DNA of 64,000 nucleotides. Source: Massilia sp. IC2-477. GTDB taxonomy: Bacteria; Pseudomonadota; Gammaproteobacteria; Burkholderiales; Burkholderiaceae_D. This document shows, in pieces, positions 15,538 through 23,875 of this stretch. The notes below the pieces were generated by a model. It made no database searches. It was not told where the DNA came from and worked only from the letters and a program-made list of their open reading frames with translations. Positions within the stretch are counted from its first letter, which is position 1; each line of letters begins with the position of its first letter. A program made the translations under genes and the position numbers. Where the stretch lies: positions 336,328 through 400,327 of the forward strand of contig NZ_JAJFEQ010000007.1 in the NCBI RefSeq assembly GCF_020707265.1, read 5' to 3'.

Positions 15538-16530
15538 TCAATAGCGCTGGAAAGCTGGGCTTCCCAGTAATTGGCGCAAGCGTTCCGGTTCGGCCGGGAG
15601 GCTGCGCACCGCGGCGGCTGCAGCGATGGCCGACGGCGTTGGCGCTTCCATCAGCACCGGTCCCGGCTGGGACACCATGCCCTGAGCCGGATCGTCCCTG
15701 CTGCTTGCCCGCAGCGGCGGCGCCGACGAGGCGTAGCGCTGCGGCTGCGGCGGCGCCATCGCGAGCGCGAACTGCCCGCCTGACAGCCGTTCCGCGAAAT
15801 CGGCGCGCTGCGCGGCAGTCATCGGCCGGCGCAGGAAGGCGGCCAGGGGCGCTACGTTCTCCACCCAGACGCCGGACGCCCGTACCGCCGAGGCGACGAA
15901 GCGGAAGTCGTCCTTTGGCCTGGTGTTCCACTGTGCCGGCGCCAGAAACTCGGGGTTCGTCAACAGGACGCGCAACACGGCGCGCTGGTCGCCGCTGCTC
16001 GTTTTCCATACGCTTGCCAGCGAACGCAGCAAGGCACTTGATGGCGCCTCCACGAAATGCCGGGCCAATGCCCGCTGGGCGGCGCCTTCGTCAGCCGGCC
16101 CGCGCGCGGCTTCCACGAGGTCTGCGTAGCGGCTGAAGACGTGCGGACGCAGCGCTGAATCCAGCCCTGCCGCCCCCCTGTTACCGAAATAACCCAGCCA
16201 GAACTCCGTCAGCACCTCTTCCAGCTGGCGCGGGCTGGCGATCGCACGCAGCAGGGCTTCTTCGCCACCTGGTACGCCCGGGTCGGACAGCGCCTCGACC
16301 CGCATGGCGAGCCAGCGCGGCAGCGGCGGCGGCGCGAGCTGGCTTTCCACGTAAGCAGCGGCGCCCATATCCCGCACCCGCGCCACATCGCCCGGCCTGG
16401 GGCCGTAGCCCAGCCGATCGAGCAGGTGCAGGGTCTGGCCTTTGTCCATCGGCGCGGCCGCATGCGCCGGCGCCAGTCCCAGGGCCAGCGTCAGTGCGGC
16501 CCAGCGCAGCAGCAGGAACATCATTTGCAT
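15538..16530 (-). CDS. DUF1800-family protein lacking the central core
   Basis: A 330-residue exported protein with signal peptide (GLAPAHAAAP). The N-terminal DUF1800 signature LLDRLGYGPRPGDVARV is clear, as are the EFWLGYFGNRG segment and the C-terminal block (RPKDDFRFVASAVRASG, ending LLGSPAFQRY). Family members usually have 450-550 residues with a highly conserved middle (HPAML, NENYARELMEL). Here the sequence goes from LRPHVFSRYADLVEAA straight to LARHFVEAPSSALLRSL, so about 150 residues of the core are missing without a frameshift. The usual DUF1501 partner gene is absent. A functional short variant or a decaying gene are both possible. ATG 16530 gives the proper signal peptide. Confidence 0.8.
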   Translation of the reverse strand: MQMMFLLLRWAALTLALGLAPAHAAAPMDKGQTLHLLDRLGYGPRPGDVARVRDMGAAAYVESQLAPPPLPRWLAMRVEALSDPGVPGGEEALLRAIASPRQLEEVLTEFWLGYFGNRGAAGLDSALRPHVFSRYADLVEAARGPADEGAAQRALARHFVEAPSSALLRSLASVWKTSSGDQRAVLRVLLTNPEFLAPAQWNTRPKDDFRFVASAVRASGVWVENVAPLAAFLRRPMTAAQRADFAERLSGGQFALAMAPPQPQRYASSAPPLRASSRDDPAQGMVSQPGPVLMEAPTPSAIAAAAAVRSLPAEPERLRQLLGSPAFQRY

Positions 16531-16643
16531 GATCACCCTTATACGCCGTAGCGGTGACGATCGCCCGGAATGCACACGAAACACGCGCATTGCATTGCAA
16601 TTTTGCTACACTTAGCAGCTTGAACCGACGCCCATCAACGAAC

Positions 16644-17840
16644 ATGCCTACCCTCCGCCGCCCATCCCTGAATGTCCCCCTGCCCCTGGTCGCCGTCGCC
16701 GGCGCAGCGCTCTGCTTCGGCCTGGCGCTGGCCGTGCCGAAGCGGGCCACCGCCAAGGACGAGAAGCCGGCCGCGCCGACGCCGGCCCTGACCGTGAGCA
16801 CCGGCCAGCCGTCCACCGCCAACCTGCCCGTCGCCCTGACCGCCAACGGCAGCGTCGCCGCCTGGCAGGAAGCCGTGATCGGCAGCGAGTCGAACGGCCT
16901 GCGCCTGAACGAGGTGCGGGTCAACGTCGGCGACGTCGTCAAGAAGGGCGAGACCCTGGCCGTGTTTGCCAGCGAAACCGTGCGCGCCGACGTCGAGCAG
17001 GCACGCGCCGCGCTGCAGGAAGCGCAGGCCAACGCCAGCGCCGCCAAGGCGGACGCCGACCGTGCCCGCGCCCTGCGCAGCTCCGGCGCACTGAGCGAAC
17101 AGCAAGTCACCCAGCTCTTGACCGCCGAGCGCACCGCGCAGGCACGCGTGAGCGCCAGCCGCGCCACGCTGGCCCAGCAGGAGCTGCGCCTGCGCCAGGC
17201 CACGGTCGTCGCCCCGGACAGCGGCATCATCTCGGCGCGCAGCGCCACCGTCGGCGCCGTCACCGGTCCGGGCACGGAACTGTTCCGCATGATCCGCCAA
17301 GGGCGCCTGGAGTGGCGCGCCGAAGTCACCTCGAACGACCTGGGACGCATCAAGCCGGGCATGAAGGCCGCCGTGCGCGCCGCCAGCGGCAGCGAGATCG
17401 TGGGCAAGGTGCGCACCGTGGCGCCGACCGTCGATCCGCAGACCCGCCTGGCGCTGGTCTACGTCGACCTGCCGCCTTCGCTGTCGGCCAACGCGCCGCT
17501 CAAGGCCGGCATGTTCGCCAGCGGCCGCTTCGAACTGGGCGCCACCACCGCCCTCACGGTGCCGCAGCAGGCCATCGCCGTGCGCGACGGCTTCAGCTAC
17601 GTGTTCCGCCTGAACCGCGACAACCGCGTCAGCCAGCTGAAGGTCAGCACCGGCCGCCGCCTGGGCGACCGCGTCGAGATCCTGGGCGGCCTGGCGGCCG
17701 GCACCCCGATCGTGGTCAGCGGCGCCGGCTTCCTGAACGATGGCGATCTGGTGCGGAATGTCCCGGCGCCGGCAGTGCCGGCGACGGGAGCACCTGCAGC
17801 GCCGGCGGCGCCGGCCCAGCGCCGCACCGCGGCGCGCTGA
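16644..17840 (+). CDS. RND efflux periplasmic adaptor (membrane fusion protein)
   Basis: A 398-residue HlyD/AcrA-type adaptor. A membrane-anchoring N-terminal segment (residues ~10-30) is followed by the lipoyl half-motif (GLRLNEVRVNVGDVVKKGETLA), an alpha-helical hairpin (~110-180), the second lipoyl half (RLRQATVVAPDSGIISAR), beta-barrel and membrane-proximal domains, and a low-complexity Pro/Ala tail. It links the inner-membrane pump to an outer-membrane channel. The start at ATG 16644 is chosen because it gives the expected N-terminus; upstream in-frame sequence is not protein-like. The pump gene follows after 13 nt, so the two form an operon. No outer-membrane factor gene is present. Confidence 0.92.
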   Translation: MPTLRRPSLNVPLPLVAVAGAALCFGLALAVPKRATAKDEKPAAPTPALTVSTGQPSTANLPVALTANGSVAAWQEAVIGSESNGLRLNEVRVNVGDVVKKGETLAVFASETVRADVEQARAALQEAQANASAAKADADRARALRSSGALSEQQVTQLLTAERTAQARVSASRATLAQQELRLRQATVVAPDSGIISARSATVGAVTGPGTELFRMIRQGRLEWRAEVTSNDLGRIKPGMKAAVRAASGSEIVGKVRTVAPTVDPQTRLALVYVDLPPSLSANAPLKAGMFASGRFELGATTALTVPQQAIAVRDGFSYVFRLNRDNRVSQLKVSTGRRLGDRVEILGGLAAGTPIVVSGAGFLNDGDLVRNVPAPAVPATGAPAAPAAPAQRRTAAR

Positions 17841-17853
17841 GCGGAGCATTTAC

Positions 17854-20800
17854 ATGAACTTCTCCGCTTTATCGATCCGCAACCCGATCCCGGCGATCAT
17901 GCTGTTCGTCCTGCTGACACTGGCGGGACTGCTGGCCTTCAATGCCAATAAAGTCCAGGACTTCCCGGACATCGAGCTGCCCTTCGTGACCGTTTCCGCC
18001 ACGCTGGAAGGCGCGGCGCCGGCCCAGCTCGAGACCGAGGTCGCGCGCAAGATCGAAGACTCGGTCGCGACCCTGCAGGGGGTCAAGAACATCTATACCA
18101 ACGTGCTCGACGGCGTGGCCACCATCACCGTCGAATTCGTGCTTGAGAAAGACCTGGGCGAAGCCGTCAACGACGTGCGCGACGCGGTCGCGCGGGTGCG
18201 CGCCGACCTGCCGCCGGAACTGCGCGACCCGAGCGTGACCAAGGCCGCCACCGCCGGCCGCGTGGTCGCGACCTTCATCGCCAGCCCGGCGCCCGGCGCG
18301 GGCAGCGCCATGGACGAACAGGAGCTGAGCTGGTTCGTCGACAACGACGTCGCCAAGCGCCTGCTGAGCGTGCCCGGCCTGGGCGCGGTCAAGCGCGTCG
18401 GTGGCGTCAGCCGCGAAGTACGGGTCGAACTCGACGACGCCCGCATGGCCGCGCTGCAGGTGTCGGCGCTGGACGTCTCGCGCCAGCTGCGCAATGTGCA
18501 GCGCGAAGCCTCTGGAGGACGCGGCGACGTGGGCGGCGCCGAGCAGTCAGTGCGCACCATCGCCACCGTGCAGTCGGCCCAGGAACTGGGACAGATGGAG
18601 ATTCCGCTGCCGGACGGCCGCCACGTGCGCCTGGAACAGGTGGCGACCGTGACCGACACCGTGTCCGAGCGCCGCTCGATGGCCGAGTACGACGGTCGCC
18701 AGGTGGTCGGCATCGAGGTGTTCCGCACCCGCGGCGCGGGCGAGGTCGACGTCGCCGAAGGCGCGCGCGCGGCCATCGCGGCGCTGCAGAAGGAGCATCC
18801 GAACGTGGTGCTGCGCGAGGTGGTCGACAACTCGGCGCCGGTCGAGGAAAACTTCGACGCTTCGATGGAGATGCTGTACGAAGGCGCGGTGCTGGCGGTG
18901 CTGGTGGTGTGGTGGTTCCTGCGCGACTGGCGCGCCACCCTGGTCGCCGCGGCCGCGCTGCCGCTGTCGGTGATCCCGGCCTTCCTCGGCATGTACTTCT
19001 TTGGCTACACGCTGAACATGGTCACGCTGCTGTCGCTGGCCCTGGTGATCGGGGTGCTGGTGGACGACGCCATCGTCGAGATCGAGAACATCTCGCGCCA
19101 CCTGCGCATGGGGAAGACGCCGATGCAGGCAGCGCTGGAAGCGGCCGACGAGATCGGGATGGCGGTGATCGCCACTACCTTCTCGCTGGTCGCGGTGTTC
19201 CTGCCGACCGCCTTCATGAGCGGCATCGCCGGCAAGTTCTTCAAGCAGTTCGGCTGGACCGCGGTGCTGGCCATCCTGGCCTCGCTGGTGGTGGCGCGCC
19301 TGCTGACGCCGATGATGGCGGCCTACCTGCTCAAGCCCGCCAAACACCATGGCGAAGAAAAGGACGGCGCGCTGATGCGCCGCTACATGGCGACGATGCA
19401 GTGGTGCCTGCGCCACCGCGGCCTGACCGCTCTCGCATCGGGCCTCTTCTTCGTGGGCTCGATCGCGCTGGTGCCGCTGCTGCCGACCGGCTTCGTGCCG
19501 CCCAACGACCGCTCGCAGACCCAGGTCACGGTCGAGCTGCCGCCGGGCTCCACTCTCGCTGAAACGCGCGCGGTGGCCGAGCAGGCGCGCCAGGCCGCGA
19601 TGAGCGTCGCCGGCGTGCAGCATGTATTCAGCTCGATCGGCGGCGGCTCCAGCGGCGACGCGTTTGCGCCGGGCGCCGCGGCCGAGGCGCGCCGGGCGGT
19701 GCTGACCGTGTCCACAGTGGGCCGCCACGACCGCGACGAAGGACTGTCCGACATCGAGCGCAGCCTGCGCGGCAAGATGGCGCAGATTCCGGGCGCGCGC
19801 TTCAACGTCGGCGCCAACGATACCGGCACCAAGATGCAGCTGGTGCTGCGCAGCGAAGACCCGCAGGCCCTGGTCGCCACCGCGCGCCAGGCCGAGCGCG
19901 AACTGCGCACGCTGAAGAACATCGGCAACGTCAGCTCCAGCGCTTCGCTGGTGCGTCCCGAGATCATCGTGCGCCCGGACTTCGCGCGTGCGGCCGACCT
20001 GGGCGTGACCGCCGCCGCGATCGGCGAGACGGTGCGCGTGGCCACCGCCGGCGACTACGACATTTCGCTGGCCAAGATGAACCTGGCCGAGCGCCAGGTG
20101 CCGATCCGCGTCAAGCTCCCAGATACCGTGCGCGCCGACCTCGATGCCATCGGCCGCCTGACGGTGCCGGGTGCACGCGGCCCGGTGCTGCTGGCGAACG
20201 TCGCGACCATTTCGATGGAAAGCGGCCCGGCCCAGATCGACCGCCTCAACCGCAGCCGCCAGGTGACGCTGGACGTCGAGCTGCAGGGCCGCTCGCTCGG
20301 CGAAGTGAACAACGAAGCGCGCGCCCTGCCTGTGTTCAAGAACCTGCCGCCGTCGGTGCAGATCGCGGAACTCGGCGACGCCCAGGAAATGCAGACCCTG
20401 TTCGCCAGCTTCGGCCTCGCCATGACCATCGGCGTGCTGTGCATCTATGGCGTGCTGGTGCTGCTGTTCAACGACTTCATGCAGCCAATGACGATCCTGG
20501 CCGCGCTGCCGCTGTCGATCGGCGGTGCCTTCGTGGCGCTGCTGCTCACCAGTAACGCGCTGTCGATGCCGTCCATGATCGGCCTGATCATGCTGATGGG
20601 GATCGTGACCAAGAACTCGATCCTGCTGGTCGACTATGCCATCCTGGCGCGCAACGCCGGCATGAGCCGCTTCGACGCCCTGGTCGACGCCTGCCACAAG
20701 CGTTCGCGCCCGATCGTGATGACCACCATCGCCATGGGCGCCGGCATGCTGCCACTGGCGCTCGGGCTGTCGGGCGACCCGTCCTTCCGCTCGCCGATGG

Positions 20801-20976
20801 CGGTGGCGGTGATCGGCGGGCTGATCACCTCGACGCTGCTCAGCTTGCTGGTGGTGCCGGCGGTGTTCACCTATGTCGACGACTTCGAGCACTTCATGAA
20901 GCGCCAGATGGGACGCCTGCGGCGCAAGCCGGTGCAGGCGCCGGTGAAGGAGCCGGCGTCGGATCCGGTGAAGTAG
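17854..20976 (+). CDS. RND-family efflux pump, inner-membrane permease
   Basis: A 1040-residue AcrB/MdtB-type transporter with the expected two-fold repeat: a transmembrane helix at 10-30, a porter domain, a helix bundle near 340-540, then the second half. The proton relay aspartates lie in the LVDDAIVEIENI helix, and the second half has the GIVTKNSILLVDYA helix. The start MNFSALSIRNPIP is typical of the HAE-1 branch. With the adaptor upstream it should expel hydrophobic compounds; the substrates are unknown. Both genes depend on a TolC-like channel encoded elsewhere. ATG 17854 has a GAGCGGAG ribosome site. Confidence 0.95.
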   Translation: MNFSALSIRNPIPAIMLFVLLTLAGLLAFNANKVQDFPDIELPFVTVSATLEGAAPAQLETEVARKIEDSVATLQGVKNIYTNVLDGVATITVEFVLEKDLGEAVNDVRDAVARVRADLPPELRDPSVTKAATAGRVVATFIASPAPGAGSAMDEQELSWFVDNDVAKRLLSVPGLGAVKRVGGVSREVRVELDDARMAALQVSALDVSRQLRNVQREASGGRGDVGGAEQSVRTIATVQSAQELGQMEIPLPDGRHVRLEQVATVTDTVSERRSMAEYDGRQVVGIEVFRTRGAGEVDVAEGARAAIAALQKEHPNVVLREVVDNSAPVEENFDASMEMLYEGAVLAVLVVWWFLRDWRATLVAAAALPLSVIPAFLGMYFFGYTLNMVTLLSLALVIGVLVDDAIVEIENISRHLRMGKTPMQAALEAADEIGMAVIATTFSLVAVFLPTAFMSGIAGKFFKQFGWTAVLAILASLVVARLLTPMMAAYLLKPAKHHGEEKDGALMRRYMATMQWCLRHRGLTALASGLFFVGSIALVPLLPTGFVPPNDRSQTQVTVELPPGSTLAETRAVAEQARQAAMSVAGVQHVFSSIGGGSSGDAFAPGAAAEARRAVLTVSTVGRHDRDEGLSDIERSLRGKMAQIPGARFNVGANDTGTKMQLVLRSEDPQALVATARQAERELRTLKNIGNVSSSASLVRPEIIVRPDFARAADLGVTAAAIGETVRVATAGDYDISLAKMNLAERQVPIRVKLPDTVRADLDAIGRLTVPGARGPVLLANVATISMESGPAQIDRLNRSRQVTLDVELQGRSLGEVNNEARALPVFKNLPPSVQIAELGDAQEMQTLFASFGLAMTIGVLCIYGVLVLLFNDFMQPMTILAALPLSIGGAFVALLLTSNALSMPSMIGLIMLMGIVTKNSILLVDYAILARNAGMSRFDALVDACHKRSRPIVMTTIAMGAGMLPLALGLSGDPSFRSPMAVAVIGGLITSTLLSLLVVPAVFTYVDDFEHFMKRQMGRLRRKPVQAPVKEPASDPVK

Positions 20977-20988
20977 GCGATCCATTTC

Positions 20989-21143
20989 CGTAGGGGCCGC
21001 CCGGTCCACTGGACTGGGCGACGCTCTGCCAACCGCGCGTTCAGCTGCTGCTTGACCAGAAGATCGGCCGATCGGAATGGAGTCCATTTGAACGCGCGGT
21101 CGGCGAAGCGTGATCTGGTCTACTAGACCAGATCACGCCTACG
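20989..21143. repeat. Cruciform repeat, degraded copy of a GTAGGG-type family
   Basis: The outer ends CGTAGG and CCTACG face each other. An inner pair, CCGCGCGTTCA and its complement TGAACGCGCGG, matches the inner arms of the copy at 33312-33421. The outer arms are partly decayed and a 31-nt palindrome lies at the right end. Confidence 0.6.
21108..21138. repeat. Perfect 31-nt palindrome
   Basis: GCGTGATCTGGTCTA and its exact complement TAGACCAGATCACGC are separated by one base. A 12-nt perfect palindrome (GATCGGCCGATC) lies ~45 nt upstream. Neither is followed by a T run. Confidence 0.8.
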
Positions 21144-21152
21144 AAAGGCGTA

Positions 21153-21191
21153 AAAAAACCCCGGCCGGGCCGAAGCCCGCCGGGGTTTCTT
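21153..21191. terminator. Bidirectional rho-independent terminator
   Basis: AAACCCCGGC...GCCGGGGTTT forms a long GC stem with an inner GGGC-CGAA-GCCC, flanked by A7 on the left and TTTCTTC on the right. It serves the RND operon on the plus strand and the converging DUF883-like gene on the minus strand. Confidence 0.85.
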
Positions 21192-21210
21192 CATTGATGG
21201 CGAATGCCGA

Positions 21211-22035
21211 TCAGTCGCGATAGTAGCGGTATTCGCGACGCTCGCTGCTGCTCGAGCCGCCCAGCAGCTTGGCCAGCAGGAAGCCGACGCCGGCTGCGAC
21301 CAGCAGGGCGGTGCCCGGATTGGTCTTCACGTACTCGGTGCTCTTGGTCGAGTAGGTCTGGTAGGTTTCACCCAGCTGGCCCTTGCGCTGGCCCAGGCTT
21401 TCCGACGCGCCGCTCAGCATGCCGGTGAGGCGGTCCACGCCTGCGTGCGCGGTGCTGACCAGGCGGTCGACCAGCGGCTGTGCGCCTTGTGCGACCTGGT
21501 CGATCTTCTCGTGCAGCTTGTCCGGCGAGACGTTGGCCATGGCAGCCTTGATGCCGCCCTGCGATTGCGACTGGTCACCGCCCGACGACGAATCCGACGA
21601 CTGCGCGCTGGCGCCGCCCATGCTGCCGCTGCTCGATGCGGTGCTGCCCGACGAGCTGCCGGTCGAGCCCAGTGCGCTGTTGCCGGTGCTGCCGGTCGAG
21701 CCACTCAGGCTGCCGCTGCTGCCGGCTGCGCTCGAACCGGTCGAACCGCTCTGCTGGCTGCTGCTGCCCAGGTTGCCCGAGCTTTGCGAGCTGCTCTGCT
21801 GGCTGCCGGCATTGCTGGTGCCGCCGACGCTGCCGCTGCTGCTGCCGGTGGCTGGCTTGGCAGTGCTTGGCGAGGCGTTGGCGCTGCCGAGGCTGCCCGA
21901 CGAGCTGCTCTGGCTGCTGCCCGATGCACTGCTGCCCTGGTTCAGGCCAGAACCCTGGCTTTTACCAATGCTCGAACCTGCATTCTCGCGGCTTGCGTCG
22001 CTGCCTTTACCCTCGGTAGGTTTCTGATTATCCAT
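21211..22035 (-). CDS. DUF883/ElaB-like membrane protein with long Ser/Gly low-complexity region
   Basis: A 274-residue protein in three parts. Residues ~10-160 are almost entirely Ser, Gly, Ala, Gln and Thr with SSGS-type repeats. Residues ~160-230 form an amphipathic helix region (PDKLHEKIDQVAQGAQPLVDRL). The C-terminus is a glycine-zipper transmembrane helix (TNPGTALLVAAGVGFLLAKLLGG) plus a charged tail (RREYRYYRD). The last two parts match ElaB/YqjD/DUF883 proteins, inner-membrane tail-anchored proteins that in E. coli bind ribosomes in stationary phase. Those are about 100 residues, so the Ser/Gly arm is an addition. GAGGGA lies 7-12 nt before the ATG. No signal peptide, so the arm should be cytoplasmic. 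Confidence 0.75.
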   Translation of the reverse strand: MDNQKPTEGKGSDASRENAGSSIGKSQGSGLNQGSSASGSSQSSSSGSLGSANASPSTAKPATGSSSGSVGGTSNAGSQQSSSQSSGNLGSSSQQSGSTGSSAAGSSGSLSGSTGSTGNSALGSTGSSSGSTASSSGSMGGASAQSSDSSSGGDQSQSQGGIKAAMANVSPDKLHEKIDQVAQGAQPLVDRLVSTAHAGVDRLTGMLSGASESLGQRKGQLGETYQTYSTKSTEYVKTNPGTALLVAAGVGFLLAKLLGGSSSSERREYRYYRD

Positions 22036-22404
22036 GATGTATCCCTCGTAAAATGTAGACCAACGCGAATTAGACCGATACCCGACTATCACCACATTCT
22101 TCCTCGATTCCGCTTCACACGGCGCGAGGGACGACGATTGACTGCGCTAGCTCAAGACGCAACTTTATTTCTTGCTCCAGATCCATTCTCGTTAACCGAG
22201 ACCGGAAGTTGGCGCAAAAGTTCCGGCAGTAGCGCAGGCGCTCTCGTCGCTGCATGAGCGGTCGCCTGTGGCGGTCCGAAATCGCGCGCAGTATCGGACA
22301 CTGCGTCGCGATACAAAAAATACAACGCCTGCGATACCGGGACAGTGCGCTGCCTAACAGAGCTGTGCCATCGGGCTTTGGCCGCTCCTTTATTGCGAAT
22401 CCGC
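22036..22404. other. Intergenic region between two divergent genes
   Basis: About 440 nt separate the divergent starts. The left end must hold the promoter of the DUF883-like gene; the right end holds the Fur-controlled promoter annotated separately. A minus-strand frame (22115-22255) could encode a 46-residue peptide ending in ELAQSIVVPRAV, but it has no clear ribosome site and I do not call it. I see no RNA gene or repeat. Confidence 0.4.
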
Positions 22405-22451
22405 TTGCCTTCCATCTCATCTGCGATATCATATGAATGATAATCATTCTC
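22405..22451 (+). promoter_or_regulatory. Fur-box-controlled promoter of the DUF2325 gene
   Basis: TTGCCT (22405-22410) and TATCAT (22427-22432) are 16 nt apart. Directly downstream, 22433-22451 matches the 19-nt Fur consensus at 15 positions and contains a perfect 7-1-7 palindrome, GAATGAT-A-ATCATTC. Fur bound here would cover the transcription start and repress when iron is plentiful. Confidence 0.82.
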
Positions 22452-22474
22452 ATTTGCAGAGAAAGGACGGACGC

Positions 22475-23668
22475 ATGTGCGACAAACACACTCTTCCAGC
22501 CACGGTAGAAGGTCTACAGGGTTCGCGCCGCCGGCGCGTCTGGGAACTTGGCCAGAACAGCCATTGCCCGCTGGTCGGGGTCGCCCTGCCGCTGGGCGTC
22601 CTGCGCAAGCTGGTCGAACGGGTCACGGGCGGTCGGCTGCTGCATGACGACTACGACATCCACGTCGGCGCAGTCAGCGAGTGCGCGCTGCGCAATCCGC
22701 TGTCGGAAGCGATCCAGAAGGAGCTGGAGCGGCGCTACGCGGGCGACATCGCGCGCTTTCGCGCCGCCAGGAGCGAGGACGAGGTGGCAGCGCTGTGGAC
22801 GCAGGCGGTCGCAGACGGCAAGGTGCCGGGTGCGTTCTGGGCCGGCCTCACCCACCCGCGCTGCACGCCCGGGCTGGAACAGCGGATGTGCCGCGACATC
22901 CACATGGTGCAGCACCAGGCCGGAGCCTGCGTGCGGGCCGACATGGACAAGGTCAAGGCGCTGATGGCCGATCATGCCCGCCTGCTGCGCGAACTGGAGA
23001 AGGCGCAGCAGCGTTGCCAGTTGCTGCAGAAGGAAAAATCGGCACAGGCCGCGTGCCACGAGCAGCAGATGATGCAGGCGCGCGCGGCCGCGATCGCGAA
23101 GGACACCGACATCCACCAGCTGCGTGGTGCGCTGGCCGAGCTGCAGGCGGCGGTGCCCGAGCTGGACGCCCGCACGCGCCTGGCCAACCGGGTCGCGCAG
23201 CTGGAGGCGCGCGAACAGGCCCTGCGCGGCCAGGTCGCGGCATTGAAGGAAGAGCGTGATGCGGCACGGGCGGCGCAGGCGGTGGCGGAAGCGATGCAGC
23301 CCTCCCCTGCTCCGGTTGCGGCGGCGCGCTTGGATGCGGTCGAGGCGCCGGTGCGCCTGTTCCGGCGCAGCGTGCTGTGCGTGGGCGGACGCAGCGGCAG
23401 CGTGCCGGTCTACCGCGACGTGGTCGAGCGCGTGGGGGCGCAGTTCGCGCACCACGACGGCGGCCTGGAAGACAGCGCCGGACAGCTCGACGCCAGCCTG
23501 GCCGCCGCCGACCTAGTGATCTGCCAGACCGGCTGCATCAGCCACCACGCCTACTGGCGCGTGAAGGACCACTGCAAGCGCACGGGGAAACGCTGCATCT
23601 TCATCGACAAGCCGAGCGCGTCCAGCCTCCTGAAAAGCCTGCAGGAGGTCGCCACGGCCGAAAACTGA
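22475..23668 (+). CDS. DUF2325 domain protein, Fur-regulated
   Basis: A 397-residue cytoplasmic protein. An N-terminal helical domain (~1-150) with several Cys and His is followed by a long coiled coil (~165-290). The C-terminal DUF2325 domain (~305-390) has the conserved start SVLCVGGRSGSVPVYR, the LVICQTGCISHHAYWRVK centre and the KRCIFIDKPS strand. DUF2325 looks like a Rossmann-type fold, and its role is unknown. The CxxxxxHH motif could be a metal site. ATG 22475 has an excellent AAAGGAC site; an upstream in-frame ATG lies inside the Fur box and is rejected. The Fur box implies a role in low-iron conditions. Confidence 0.85.
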   Translation: MCDKHTLPATVEGLQGSRRRRVWELGQNSHCPLVGVALPLGVLRKLVERVTGGRLLHDDYDIHVGAVSECALRNPLSEAIQKELERRYAGDIARFRAARSEDEVAALWTQAVADGKVPGAFWAGLTHPRCTPGLEQRMCRDIHMVQHQAGACVRADMDKVKALMADHARLLRELEKAQQRCQLLQKEKSAQAACHEQQMMQARAAAIAKDTDIHQLRGALAELQAAVPELDARTRLANRVAQLEAREQALRGQVAALKEERDAARAAQAVAEAMQPSPAPVAAARLDAVEAPVRLFRRSVLCVGGRSGSVPVYRDVVERVGAQFAHHDGGLEDSAGQLDASLAAADLVICQTGCISHHAYWRVKDHCKRTGKRCIFIDKPSASSLLKSLQEVATAEN

Positions 23669-23684
23669 GGCCGATTAATGGCAT

Positions 23685-23697
23685 TGTTCAATGAACA
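23685..23697. promoter_or_regulatory. Short palindrome upstream of the giant exoprotein gene
   Basis: TGTTCA-A-TGAACA is a perfect 6-1-6 inverted repeat about 180 nt before the exoprotein start. A weak promoter-like pair TTGCAT (23786) and TAGAAA (23810) lies between. It could be an operator; nothing else supports this. Confidence 0.3.
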
Positions 23698-23875
23698 GTG
23701 GCGCATTCCCGACATTTCCGTGTCACTTCGCCAATGCTATCGTGATGAATTCGGGAAGAGAGACAATCTGTAATTGAACTCAGGGTTGCATCCATATAGC
23801 ATTTCCACATAGAAATTTACGTATGCTAATGCCTTCCCCGACCATCAGGTCGTCCTGAACAGATTTCCTCCCTCC

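Noticed and set aside
16644..20976. Complete tripartite efflux operon
   Set aside because: Only adaptor and pump are present; no outer-membrane channel gene follows, so it is not a full tripartite operon.
21600..21960. CRISPR-like or satellite repeat array
   Set aside because: The short repeats are codon-level repeats of Ser and Gly within one gene, irregular in length and without spacers.
21414..22027. Leu/Pro-rich plus-strand frames opposite the Ser/Gly-rich gene
   Set aside because: They are the complement of Ser/Gly low-complexity codons (GCTGCCG-type repeats) and not independent genes.
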